DNA of 64,000 bases, from positions 62,001 to 126,000 of the forward strand of contig DBEP01000002.1 of NCBI GenBank assembly GCA_002294045.1, read 5' to 3'. The stretch comes from Lachnoclostridium sp. UBA903 (GTDB taxonomy: Bacteria; Bacillota; Clostridia; Lachnospirales; Lachnospiraceae). Below the pieces are notes generated by a model. It had not been told where the DNA came from. It made no database searches and saw only the letters and a list, made by a program, of their open reading frames with translations. The position numbers were made by a program, and so were the translations under genes. This document shows positions 35,055-42,581 of this stretch, in pieces (within the stretch, counting starts at the first letter, position 1; the number at the start of each line of letters is the position of its first letter).

Positions 35055-36146
35055 ATGCATAGATTTGGAATATCTGTTTATCCTGAACACTCAACACCCG
35101 ACAGGGACGAAGAGTATATAAGATTGGCTGCAAAATATGGTTTCAGACGTATATTTACCTGTCTTTTGTCTGTAGAAGAACCGCCGGAGATTATAAAAGA
35201 AAAATTTTCTAAAATGATACATATGGCGAAAGAACTGGGTTTTATAGTAGGTGTTGATACCAATCCCGAAGTTTTTGCTTATCTGGGAGCGGCACCTGCC
35301 GATTTAGGAGTGTTTGCTGAGATGGGAGTAGATATTATCCGCCTTGACGGTCATTTCAGTGACCGTGAAGATATAGCACTTACTCATAATCCCTATGAAA
35401 TAGCAATTGAATTCAATGCCAGCTCCAATATAGGTCTGGAGCTTATGATTGAAAGAGGAGCAGATGTTCATAATATGGAAGTCTGCCACAATTTTTATCC
35501 TCAGAAATATACGGGACTTGGATGGAATAAGTTTATGGAATTTACGGATAGGTATAAAGCACTTGGATTACCGGTGTCTGCGTTTGTATCCAGCAATAAA
35601 AAGGATACCTATGGCCCATGGCCTGTTTCGGAAGGATTGGCAACATGTGAGATGCACAGGGGACTTCCGATTGATTTACAGGCAAGACATCTGCTGGCAA
35701 CAGCAAAGATTGATGACATCTTAATCGGAAACGCATATGCATCGGAAGAAGAACTGCATATGCTGTCCGGGCTGGACACCGGCAGAATTACTTTACGGAT
35801 GGATGAGGAAAAGGATATTCCGTCCCAGGAAAAAGAGGTTATCTTTGGTTATTCACATTTTGACAGGGCAGATGCATCGGAACATATTTTACGAAGCAGT
35901 GTTGCACGGGGAAATTACCGGAATATTTCCATTCCGCAGAGAAAGTCATGCAGACAACAGGCGGTACCGGGAGATGTTGTGATAGTCAATGATTGTTTAA
36001 GTCATTACAGAGGGGAACTTCAGATTATAAGAAAAGAACTTCCTCATCAGGAATACTGGAATTATGTGGGGAAAGTAAAGGAGAATGAAAGAATTATTCT
36101 GCAGTTGTTAAAACCGGAATATTTATTTGGTTTTATAAAGGACTAG
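35055..36146 (+). CDS. MupG-type 6-phospho-N-acetylmuramidase (DUF871, GH170-like)
   Basis: 363 residues. It has the DUF871 two-domain layout: a TIM barrel (RFGISVYPEHST, GFIVGVDTNPEVF, VDIIRLDGHFSD, EVCHNFYPQKYTGL) and a C-terminal cyclophilin-like domain (VPGDVVIVNDCLSHYRGELQI). Staphylococcal MupG cleaves imported MurNAc-6-phosphate glycosides inside the cell. No MurQ or MurR gene lies nearby, so another 6-phospho-disaccharide substrate is possible. The stop TAG lies within the terminal repeat of the palindromic element at 36143, so the last residues may have been altered by insertion. Confidence 0.85.
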   Translation: MHRFGISVYPEHSTPDRDEEYIRLAAKYGFRRIFTCLLSVEEPPEIIKEKFSKMIHMAKELGFIVGVDTNPEVFAYLGAAPADLGVFAEMGVDIIRLDGHFSDREDIALTHNPYEIAIEFNASSNIGLELMIERGADVHNMEVCHNFYPQKYTGLGWNKFMEFTDRYKALGLPVSAFVSSNKKDTYGPWPVSEGLATCEMHRGLPIDLQARHLLATAKIDDILIGNAYASEEELHMLSGLDTGRITLRMDEEKDIPSQEKEVIFGYSHFDRADASEHILRSSVARGNYRNISIPQRKSCRQQAVPGDVVIVNDCLSHYRGELQIIRKELPHQEYWNYVGKVKENERIILQLLKPEYLFGFIKD

Positions 36147-36308
36147 AGCGTGTTTGAATAATGCTTGTGCCGGGCTGGATGCTCCAATTTGCGGGAGACA
36201 AGGAGCGATTTTGGAAGCGTTGTGGTGCTACTCTCCCAAAATTGCGACGCAGTATACCGCAAATTGGGGCCTTCAGAACGGTACAATGATTTTTCAAACA
36301 CGCTTTAG
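36143..36308. mobile_element. 166-bp palindromic MITE-like element after mupG
   Basis: Terminal inverted repeats CTAGAGCGTGTTTGAA and TTCAAACACGCTTTAG differ at one position. Complementarity continues inward: CAATTTGCGG with CCGCAAATTG, and ATTTTGG with CCCAAAAT. No transposase is encoded. A shortened copy in reverse orientation lies at 14095-14160, and a terminal fragment TCAAACACGCTCTAA occurs at 59233-59247. The rest of the gap to 36579 holds only A/T-rich sequence before the antitoxin gene. Confidence 0.75.
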
Positions 36309-36579
36309 CAGATTCAATGATGAAGTATGCGGAATAAAGGCAGAACTTCAACTTATTATTTATTGTTATTCAAAGAAATAGGCTTAATCATTTTAATTCC
36401 GTTTTTATTTTGTATATTAATAGAATAACTTATTCATATTCTATTAATATTGTGTGCAGGGGAAAATATAAACTTTTGACTCTTTTGACATATCTAATAT
36501 TTCACATTGATAAAATGGCGTTATTATGATGAAATAATGCCATGGTATAAAATCAATAGCAGTAAAGGAGGTCAAGATA

Positions 36580-36849
36580 ATGATTAACATTCGCCCCGTT
36601 TCTGATTTAAGAAACAAGTTTACAGAAATCGAAGAGAGTGTAAAACAGGGCAATCCTGTTTATCTTACAAAAAACGGATATGGCTCTATGGTGGTACTCA
36701 GTCTGGAACAGTATGCTTCTTTGACTGATGACATTGAATTCAAGCTGGACGAAGCTGACAAAGCCGCCAAAGCAGATGCCGTCCGCTACACCGAAGATGA
36801 GGTTTTCAGCAGAGTAAAGGAGCGTGTCCGTGAGCGAAAAGCGTTATAG
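36580..36849 (+). CDS. Type II antitoxin, Phd/YefM family
   Basis: 89 residues. The N-terminal DNA-binding part (INIRPVSDLRNKFTEIEESV, then PVYLTKNGYGSMVVLSLEQY) is a typical Phd/YefM fold. The C-terminal Lys/Glu/Arg-rich tail would bind the toxin. The start follows AAAGGAGG. The downstream toxin frame overlaps it by 20 bases, as in intact operons, but the toxin is decayed (36830-36980), so this antitoxin is now an orphan. It may still repress its own promoter. Confidence 0.88.
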   Translation: MINIRPVSDLRNKFTEIEESVKQGNPVYLTKNGYGSMVVLSLEQYASLTDDIEFKLDEADKAAKADAVRYTEDEVFSRVKERVRERKAL

Positions 36850-36980
36850 TCTGCGTTTTCTTCTTCTGTTTGAAGATGATTTATGTCTAAAATTAAACCA
36901 TTTTTTATGTTGTGATTGGTGATGTAATGGAAGTGCGCCGTATTGTTTACAATCGCAGAAACATCACAGAGCAAGTCTGA
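36830..36980 (+). pseudogene. Decayed RelE/ParE-family toxin
   Basis: A GTG at 36830 begins VSEKRYSLRFLLLFEDDL, matching the start of RelE/ParE toxins (normally about 100 residues). After about 18 codons the similarity stops. The C-terminal end of the same family reappears in another frame as YVVIGDVMEVRRIVYNRR and then NITEQV with a stop at 36978. The middle half of the gene is missing and the two ends are out of frame. Both ends are in the order and place expected for the partner of the antitoxin, so an internal deletion inactivated the toxin. Confidence 0.8.
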
Positions 36981-36997
36981 AAGGCAAATAAAAAAAA

Positions 36998-37035
36998 CGA
37001 AAAGCAGTCTGGAAACAGACTACTTTTTCGCTTTA
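36998..37035 (+). terminator. Terminator after the toxin-antitoxin remnant
   Basis: CGAAAAGCAGTCTG pairs with CAGACTACTTTTTCG (loop GAAA, one mismatch), ending in a T-rich run. A second perfect hairpin AATTGCTCC-ATTC-GGAGCAATT follows at 37042-37063. Confidence 0.65.
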
Positions 37036-37216
37036 TTAGATAATTGCTCCATTCGGAGCAATTGCTATCTTTGTGAAATGCAGCGGAGATGTTGAATATG
37101 GATGATTTTAAATACATGGGGCGGACGGTCAATGGAACGAAGACCCCTGCATCTTGCGCGATAAGAGTAAGTGTGGTAAGATTAATCCTATATTTTGGAG
37201 TAAGGCAGGAATATAT

Positions 37217-37990
37217 ATGAAATTCAGACCATGTATTGATATTCATAACGGAAAAGTAAAACAAATTATCGGGGGCAGTTTATCCGATGAGGACGGCAAG
37301 GCGGTTGAGAACTTTGTTTCAGAGCAGGATGCGGGCTTTTATGCCGCTCTTTACAAAAAGGATAATTTAAAAGGGGGACATATTATCCTGCTGAATCCTG
37401 CGGGAACGGATTATTATAGACAGAATTGCAGCCAGGCTGAAAAGGCGCTGAAGGAATATCCCGGCGGGTTTCAGATTGGCGGCGGAATTACGGAGGAAAA
37501 TGCCGGGTCATTTATTGAAAAAGGAGCATCCCATGTAATTGTCACTTCTTATGTGTTCCAAGAAGGGAAAATACATTATGAAAATCTGGAAAAACTGGCA
37601 GAGGCGGTTGGAAGGGACAGGCTGGTGCTGGATTTAAGCTGCAGGAAAAAGAACGGGAAATATTATGTGGTAACCGACCGGTGGCAGAAATTTACCGACG
37701 TTGTGGTAAACCGGGACACGCTGGATGCCTTATCGGCATATTGTGACGAATTTTTAATCCATGCCGTGGATGTGGAAGGGAAGGCTTCGGGTATCGAACG
37801 GGAATTAGTCAGACTTTTAGGGGAATGGAACAAAATTCCCATTACCTATGCAGGAGGCGTAGGAAGCTTTGAAGACTTGAAATTGCTTAAGGAACTGGGA
37901 AAGGACAGGCTGGATGTCACTATCGGCAGTGCTCTGGATTTATTTGGCGGTCCCATAAAATATACAGAAGTAGTCAGCCGGCTGGGATAA
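37217..37990 (+). CDS. hisA: HisA, eukaryotic (HIS6-like) type phosphoribosylformimino-AICAR-P isomerase
   Basis: 257 residues. It starts MKFRPCIDIHNGKVKQIIGG, contains FQIGGGITEENAG and ends with ITYAGGVGSFEDLKLL. The spacing and the internal VVTDRWQKFTDVVV segment fit the yeast HIS6-type HisA rather than the common bacterial form. It isomerises the fourth intermediate of histidine synthesis in the cytoplasm. The start at 37217 removes 21 codons that would begin at 37154 without a ribosome site. No other histidine gene is in the window; it is followed closely by a methyltransferase gene. Confidence 0.88.
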   Translation: MKFRPCIDIHNGKVKQIIGGSLSDEDGKAVENFVSEQDAGFYAALYKKDNLKGGHIILLNPAGTDYYRQNCSQAEKALKEYPGGFQIGGGITEENAGSFIEKGASHVIVTSYVFQEGKIHYENLEKLAEAVGRDRLVLDLSCRKKNGKYYVVTDRWQKFTDVVVNRDTLDALSAYCDEFLIHAVDVEGKASGIERELVRLLGEWNKIPITYAGGVGSFEDLKLLKELGKDRLDVTIGSALDLFGGPIKYTEVVSRLG

Positions 37991-38020
37991 GATTACAGGC
38001 TGGCGGAAAGGAAACTCTAA

Positions 38021-38884
38021 ATGCAGGCTTATACCGGATTTGCACAGGTTTATGATATCTTTATGGACGACGTGCCTTATGACGAATGGGCCGGTTACCT
38101 TACCGGGCTTTTACAGAAGCATGGTATAAAAGGCGGTCTGGTTCTGGAACTCGGCTGCGGAACGGGAAAGATTACAAGGCGTCTTGCCTTGGAAGGCTAT
38201 GACATGATAGGAATTGATAATTCCGAGGAAATGCTGGAAATAGCAAGAGAAAGGGAATATGATAATGAGCCGGCGGCCGGTGAGACGGAATACGGTGATG
38301 CTCCAAAGACGGAAGCGGCCGGTTTTCGTATTCAGGATAAACCCGTCTTAAGGAAACCGATTCTGTACCTTAAGCAGGATATGCGGGAGTTTGAGCTGTA
38401 CGGTACCGTTGGAGCGGTTATAAGTATCTGTGACAGTATGAATTACATTACCTGCGAAGAGGATTTGCTGAAGGTATTCCAATTGGTAAACAATTATCTG
38501 GATTTCGGCGGTATTTTTATATTTGACATGAATACGGAATATAAATACAAAAACCTTCTTGCCGATAATACCATAGCGGAAAACAGGGAAGAATGCAGTT
38601 TCATCTGGGAAAATTATTATGAGGAAGAAAAACAAATCAATGAATACCATATGACCATATTTGTTAAAACAGGCAGCAGCGAAACAGAGTTCTTTGAGCG
38701 TTTTCAGGAGACCCATTATCAAAAAGCTTATTCCCTTGATAAAATAAAGCGGTTGATTGAAAGGGCAGGCATGGAACTGATTACGGTTTACGATGCCTTT
38801 ACTCATAACCCACCTGGAGATACAAGCGAAAGGGTCTACTTTGTTGCCAGAGAAAAATACCAGGATAACAAAAAGTATATCTAG
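38021..38884 (+). CDS. Class I SAM-dependent methyltransferase
   Basis: 287 residues. The SAM-binding motif LVLELGCGTGKITRRLA is near residues 41-57, with GIDNSEEML as motif II and a conserved VISICDSMNYI. A hydrophilic insertion of about 30 residues (AAGETEYGDAPKTEAAG) follows motif II. The N-terminal YTGFAQVYDIFMDDVPYDEW is common in a conserved Firmicute methyltransferase group often found next to hslO, as here (23 bases). The methyl acceptor is unknown. Confidence 0.85.
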   Translation: MQAYTGFAQVYDIFMDDVPYDEWAGYLTGLLQKHGIKGGLVLELGCGTGKITRRLALEGYDMIGIDNSEEMLEIAREREYDNEPAAGETEYGDAPKTEAAGFRIQDKPVLRKPILYLKQDMREFELYGTVGAVISICDSMNYITCEEDLLKVFQLVNNYLDFGGIFIFDMNTEYKYKNLLADNTIAENREECSFIWENYYEEEKQINEYHMTIFVKTGSSETEFFERFQETHYQKAYSLDKIKRLIERAGMELITVYDAFTHNPPGDTSERVYFVAREKYQDNKKYI

Positions 38885-38907
38885 TTATAAATTAAAGGAG
38901 AATTTTT

Positions 38908-39780
38908 ATGTCGGATTATATTTTAAGAGCGACTGCTGCGGATAACCAAATACGTGCCTTTGTGGCAACGACAAGGGAGCTGGTGGAGTATGCAAGAAGC
39001 ATTCATAATACAAGCCCGGTTGCCACGGCAGCTCTCGGGAGATTGTTAACGGCAGGAGCCATGATGGGAAGTATGATGAAAGGGGACGGTGATCTTCTTA
39101 CCCTGCAGATTAAATGCAGCGGGCCAATTAAGGGTGTGACGGTAACGGCGGATTCTTTGGCCAACGTAAAAGGCTATGTATACGACCCCACCGTCATGCT
39201 GCCTCCAAATCCTTCAGGTAAACTGGATGTGGGCGGAGCATTGGGAGCAGGCATCCTGAGTGTGATTAAAGATATGGGATTAAAAGACCCCTATGTAGGA
39301 CAAACGGAGCTGGTGTCCGGTGAGATTGCGGAAGACATTACTTATTATTACGCCGCTTCCGAACAGATTCCTTCTTCTGTTGCGCTGGGGATTTTAATGA
39401 ATAAAGAAAATACGGTAAAACGCGCCGGAGGTTTTATTATTCAGCTGATGCCTTTTGCGGAAGAGGAAACAATCAGTAAGCTGGAGAAAAAAGTCAGTGA
39501 AATTTCCTCCATAACGAATCTGCTGGATGACGGTCTTACACCGGAAGAAATTCTTGACCGTATCCTGGGTGAGTTTAATCCCGTAATACTGGATACCATG
39601 CCGACGGCCTTTGCCTGCAACTGTTCCAAAGAAAGGGTGGAAAAGGCAATTATCAGTATCGGCAAGAAGGATATTCGGGAAATGATTGAGGACAATGAAC
39701 CTATTGAGGTGAATTGTCATTTCTGTAATAAGAGTTACCAGTTTTCCATTGAGGAATTGCAGGAGATTTTAAAAAAGTAA
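38908..39780 (+). CDS. hslO: Redox-regulated chaperone Hsp33
   Basis: 290 residues. Hsp33 prevents aggregation under oxidative stress and is activated when its four zinc-binding Cys become oxidised. The zinc-site Cys appear as CNC in AFACNCSKERV and CHFC in VNCHFCNKSYQF near the C-terminus. The N-terminal core (LRATAADNQIRAFVA, LLTAGAMMGSMMKG) is typical. The start follows AAAGGAG. A hairpin TTCATAAG/CTTATGAA at about 39838-39860 lies before the purC promoter. Confidence 0.95.
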   Translation: MSDYILRATAADNQIRAFVATTRELVEYARSIHNTSPVATAALGRLLTAGAMMGSMMKGDGDLLTLQIKCSGPIKGVTVTADSLANVKGYVYDPTVMLPPNPSGKLDVGGALGAGILSVIKDMGLKDPYVGQTELVSGEIAEDITYYYAASEQIPSSVALGILMNKENTVKRAGGFIIQLMPFAEEETISKLEKKVSEISSITNLLDDGLTPEEILDRILGEFNPVILDTMPTAFACNCSKERVEKAIISIGKKDIREMIEDNEPIEVNCHFCNKSYQFSIEELQEILKK

Positions 39781-39908
39781 GTGAGAAATCAGCCCCAAAG
39801 CACCGGTTTATATCGATTAATAATAACTGCATATCTGTTCATAAGCAATGCTTATGAACTTGATTAGGAAAAAATAAGGGTGATTCCTTATAATATGAGA
39901 AAAAAATA

Positions 39909-39936
39909 TTGCCAAACTTCAAAGGTTCGCTATAAT
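39909..39936 (+). promoter_or_regulatory. purC promoter
   Basis: TTGCCA (39909-39914) and TATAAT (39931-39936) with 16-base spacing. Transcription would begin within or just before the leader at 39939-40020. Confidence 0.65.
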
Positions 39937-39938
39937 AT

Positions 39939-40020
39939 AAGTGTGAAAGAAAGACACTTTTGCACTCCCGGTTTTGACAATACCGCGGGACGGCCTGCGG
40001 TATGTAACAGGAGTAAGTGT
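39939..40020 (+). ncRNA. Structured leader with alternative pairings before purC
   Basis: AAGTGTGAAA occurs twice, at 39939-39948 and 40015-40024. Its AAGTGT is complementary in both places to ACACTT at 39954-39959, so two hairpins exclude each other. In the longer form CACTT and ACTCC pair with GGAGTAAGTG (40010-40019) and enclose a 10-bp hairpin ATACCGCGGG-ACGG-CCTGCGGTAT (39980-40003). I recognise no purine, ZTP, PRPP or THF riboswitch consensus. The ACGG tetraloop recalls guanidine-II hairpins, but only one such hairpin is present. Confidence 0.5.
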
Positions 40021-40070
40021 GAAAACGGTTACTGAATGCAGCGTGGTGCACACGCAGATAGGAGCCAGAC

Positions 40071-40781
40071 ATGAAAAAATCAGACATGCTTTATGAAGGA
40101 AAAGCCAAAAAGGTATTCAAGACAGATAAGGAAGATATATACATTGTCGACTATAAGGATGACGCTACTGCTTTTAATGGCTTAAAAAAGGGAACCATTG
40201 TTGGAAAAGGCGTAATTAATAACAGAATGTCCAACCATATATTTAAGCTCCTGGAGAAAGAAGGGGTACCCACTCATTTTGTAGAGGAGTTAAGTGACAG
40301 GGAAACTGCGGTGAAGAGAGTTGAAATAGTTCCCCTGGAAGTAATTGTACGTAATGTTTCTGCGGGAAGTTTTGCAAAAAAACTCGGCATGGAAGAAGGC
40401 ATTAAATTGTTATGTCCGACTTTGGAATTCAGCTATAAAAACGACGACCTGGGCGACCCTATGATTAATGATTATTATGCCATTGCCATTGGTGCGGCAA
40501 CCAGAGAAGAAATTGACCGTATCACAGAACTTACTTTTAAGGTGAATGAAGTACTTTGCAGATATTTTGCAGAATGCGGAATCGAATTAATCGATTTTAA
40601 AATAGAATTCGGCAGATACAAAGGAGAAATCATTTTGGCGGATGAAATATCTCCGGATACCTGCAGGCTCTGGGATATCAAAACCCGTGAAAAATTAGAT
40701 AAAGACCGTTTCAGGAGGGATTTAGGCAATGTGGAAGATGCCTATCAGGAAGTTTTAAAACGTCTTGGCCTTACTAAATAA
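40071..40781 (+). CDS. purC: Phosphoribosylaminoimidazole-succinocarboxamide synthase
   Basis: 236 residues, typical short bacterial PurC. It joins aspartate to CAIR using ATP in purine synthesis. Motifs are LYEGKAKKVF at the N-terminus, PLEVIVRNVSAGSF and DEISPDTCRLWD. The start follows GGAGCC. It has its own promoter and structured leader, and a strong terminator follows, so it is transcribed apart from purF. Confidence 0.96.
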   Translation: MKKSDMLYEGKAKKVFKTDKEDIYIVDYKDDATAFNGLKKGTIVGKGVINNRMSNHIFKLLEKEGVPTHFVEELSDRETAVKRVEIVPLEVIVRNVSAGSFAKKLGMEEGIKLLCPTLEFSYKNDDLGDPMINDYYAIAIGAATREEIDRITELTFKVNEVLCRYFAECGIELIDFKIEFGRYKGEIILADEISPDTCRLWDIKTREKLDKDRFRRDLGNVEDAYQEVLKRLGLTK

Positions 40782-40820
40782 AAAGCAGGGCCGTGTCCTT
40801 CTTTGGCGGTCCGATTGACG

Positions 40821-40855
40821 AAAATGGACAATAGTATAATTTATTGTCCATTTTT
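40821..40855 (+). terminator. Terminator after purC
   Basis: AAAATGGACAATA pairs perfectly with the TATTGTCCATTTT segment across a short loop, ending in TTTTT. A further A/T inverted repeat AATAATTA/TAATTATT lies at about 40876-40896, before purF. Confidence 0.75.
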
Positions 40856-40943
40856 CAGCCATTGGAGTTAGGGCAATAATTAAATAATAATTATTTGAAG
40901 TGATGAATCAGAATTTCTCCTATATATTAGAAAGGAATTTAAG

Positions 40944-42386
40944 ATGAACAACAGCAATAGTGTCAGTAGCTACATTTCGGATGAAATACATGAGGAATGC
41001 GGTGTCTTTGGTATCTATGATTTAGACGGCGGGAATGTGGCGTCTTCCATTTATTACGGGTTATTTGCACTCCAGCACAGAGGGCAGGAAAGCTGCGGGA
41101 TTGCGGTAAGCGATACTAACGGCCCAAAAGGAAGCGTTAAATCCTATAAAGGCATGGGTCTGGTTAATGAGGTTTTTACACCCGAAAGTTTCGAAGGACT
41201 GAAAGGGAACATCGGCGTGGGACATGTGCGTTATTCGACAGCCGGTGCAAGCAACAGGGAAAATACTCAGCCTTTGGTATTGAATTATGTAAAAGGCACG
41301 CTGGCTCTGGCCCACAACGGCAATTTAATCAATGCCCTGGAATTAAAGGATAAATTGGCTTATACCGGTGCCATTTTCCAGACGACCATAGATTCGGAAG
41401 TAATCGCTTACCTGATTGCCAGGGAACGGTTGCAGACCGGCAGTGTGGAAGAAGCGGTCCAAAAGGCCATGACTCAGCTGAAAGGTGCTTATTCCCTGGT
41501 TATTATGAGTCCGAGAAAATTAATCGGAGCCAGGGATCCTTTCGGTTTCCGCCCCTTATGCATCGGCAGGAGGGACAATGCTTATGTGCTGGCTTCCGAA
41601 AGTTCCGCCCTGGATGCGGTTGACGCGGAATTTATCCGGGATGTTCTGCCGGGAGAGGTGGTAATGATTAATGAAGACGGAATCCATTCGGATGTTTTCA
41701 TGGCCCAGCCGAAAATCTCCAAGTGCATTTTCGAATATATTTATTTTGCAAGGCCGGACAGCTGCCTGGATACGGTAAGCGTATACAATTCCAGGATTAT
41801 GGCGGGCAGGATATTAGCCCAGACCCATCCGGTGGAAGCCGACTTGGTGGTAGGGGTGCCGGATTCCGGCAATGCGGCCGCCATGGGGTATTCCTTTGAA
41901 TCCGGAATCCAGTATGCCACCGCTTTTGTCAAAAACAGCTATGTGGGCCGTACCTTTATTAAACCGAGACAGTCCATGCGGGAATCCAGTGTGAGGATAA
42001 AATTAAATGTATTAAAGGATGTGGTAAAAGGCAAACGTATCATTATGATTGATGATTCCATCGTCCGGGGAACCACCTGTGAAAGGATTGTCCGGATGCT
42101 GAAAAATGCAGGTGCTACCCAGGTGCATGTCAGAATCAGTTCGCCGCCTTTTTTATACCCTTGTTATTTCGGAACCGATGTCCCCTCCGGTGAGCAGCTG
42201 ATAGCCCACAATAATACGGTTGAGCAGATAAAGGATATGATTGGTGCGGATTCTCTGGGATATCTGTCCGTAGACCGTTTAAGCGAACTGATTAACGGGG
42301 ATAACGGCTACTGTGACGCATGTTTTTCCGGTAATTACCCTATAGAACCTCCCGAAGAAGATATCAGGGGAGAATACGAAAGATAA
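40944..42386 (+). CDS. purF: Amidophosphoribosyltransferase
   Basis: 480 residues. It performs the committed step of purine synthesis, making phosphoribosylamine from PRPP and glutamine. After a short propeptide ending HEE, Cys19 (ECGVFGIYD) would become the N-terminal nucleophile. The PRPP site IIMIDDSIVRGTT and the Bacillus-type 4Fe-4S cysteines (CYFGTD and CDAC near the C-terminus) are present, so this is the oxygen-sensitive iron-sulfur form with a propeptide. The start follows GAAAGGAA. Confidence 0.97.
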   Translation: MNNSNSVSSYISDEIHEECGVFGIYDLDGGNVASSIYYGLFALQHRGQESCGIAVSDTNGPKGSVKSYKGMGLVNEVFTPESFEGLKGNIGVGHVRYSTAGASNRENTQPLVLNYVKGTLALAHNGNLINALELKDKLAYTGAIFQTTIDSEVIAYLIARERLQTGSVEEAVQKAMTQLKGAYSLVIMSPRKLIGARDPFGFRPLCIGRRDNAYVLASESSALDAVDAEFIRDVLPGEVVMINEDGIHSDVFMAQPKISKCIFEYIYFARPDSCLDTVSVYNSRIMAGRILAQTHPVEADLVVGVPDSGNAAAMGYSFESGIQYATAFVKNSYVGRTFIKPRQSMRESSVRIKLNVLKDVVKGKRIIMIDDSIVRGTTCERIVRMLKNAGATQVHVRISSPPFLYPCYFGTDVPSGEQLIAHNNTVEQIKDMIGADSLGYLSVDRLSELINGDNGYCDACFSGNYPIEPPEEDIRGEYER

Positions 42387-42421
42387 CAGATAAACAAAAG
42401 GCGGGAAATAATTCCGGCCTA

Positions 42422-42464
42422 AAGGCAGCCTCCTTCCCGGAGAATGGGAAGGGCCCCTTGTTTT
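42422..42464 (+). terminator. Terminator-like stem-loop after purF
   Basis: CCTTCCC pairs with GGGAAGG (loop of seven bases) within an outer AAGG/CCTT, followed by TTGTTTT. Confidence 0.5.
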
Positions 42465-42581
42465 ATGAAAGGGTATGAGCTATACTGAGAATATAGGTTA
42501 CGGAACATGCCGCATAGCGGCCGTATTTAGGTATTTAGTGTATATGTAAGCTTTATACTATGGAATATCAGGAGGAAATTT

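Noticed and set aside
36154..36381. Open frames on both strands in the gap after mupG
   Set aside because: They are produced by the palindromic element, which reads similarly on both strands; no family is recognisable.
37098..37216. Frame starting MDDFKYMGRTVNGT before hisA
   Set aside because: It lacks a ribosome site and runs into the hisA leader; the composition gives no support for a real gene.
39980..40003. Guanidine-II (mini-ykkC) riboswitch, because of the ACGG-capped hairpin before purC
   Set aside because: The class needs two ACGR hairpins close together and usually precedes guanidine transport genes; only one is present, before a purine gene.
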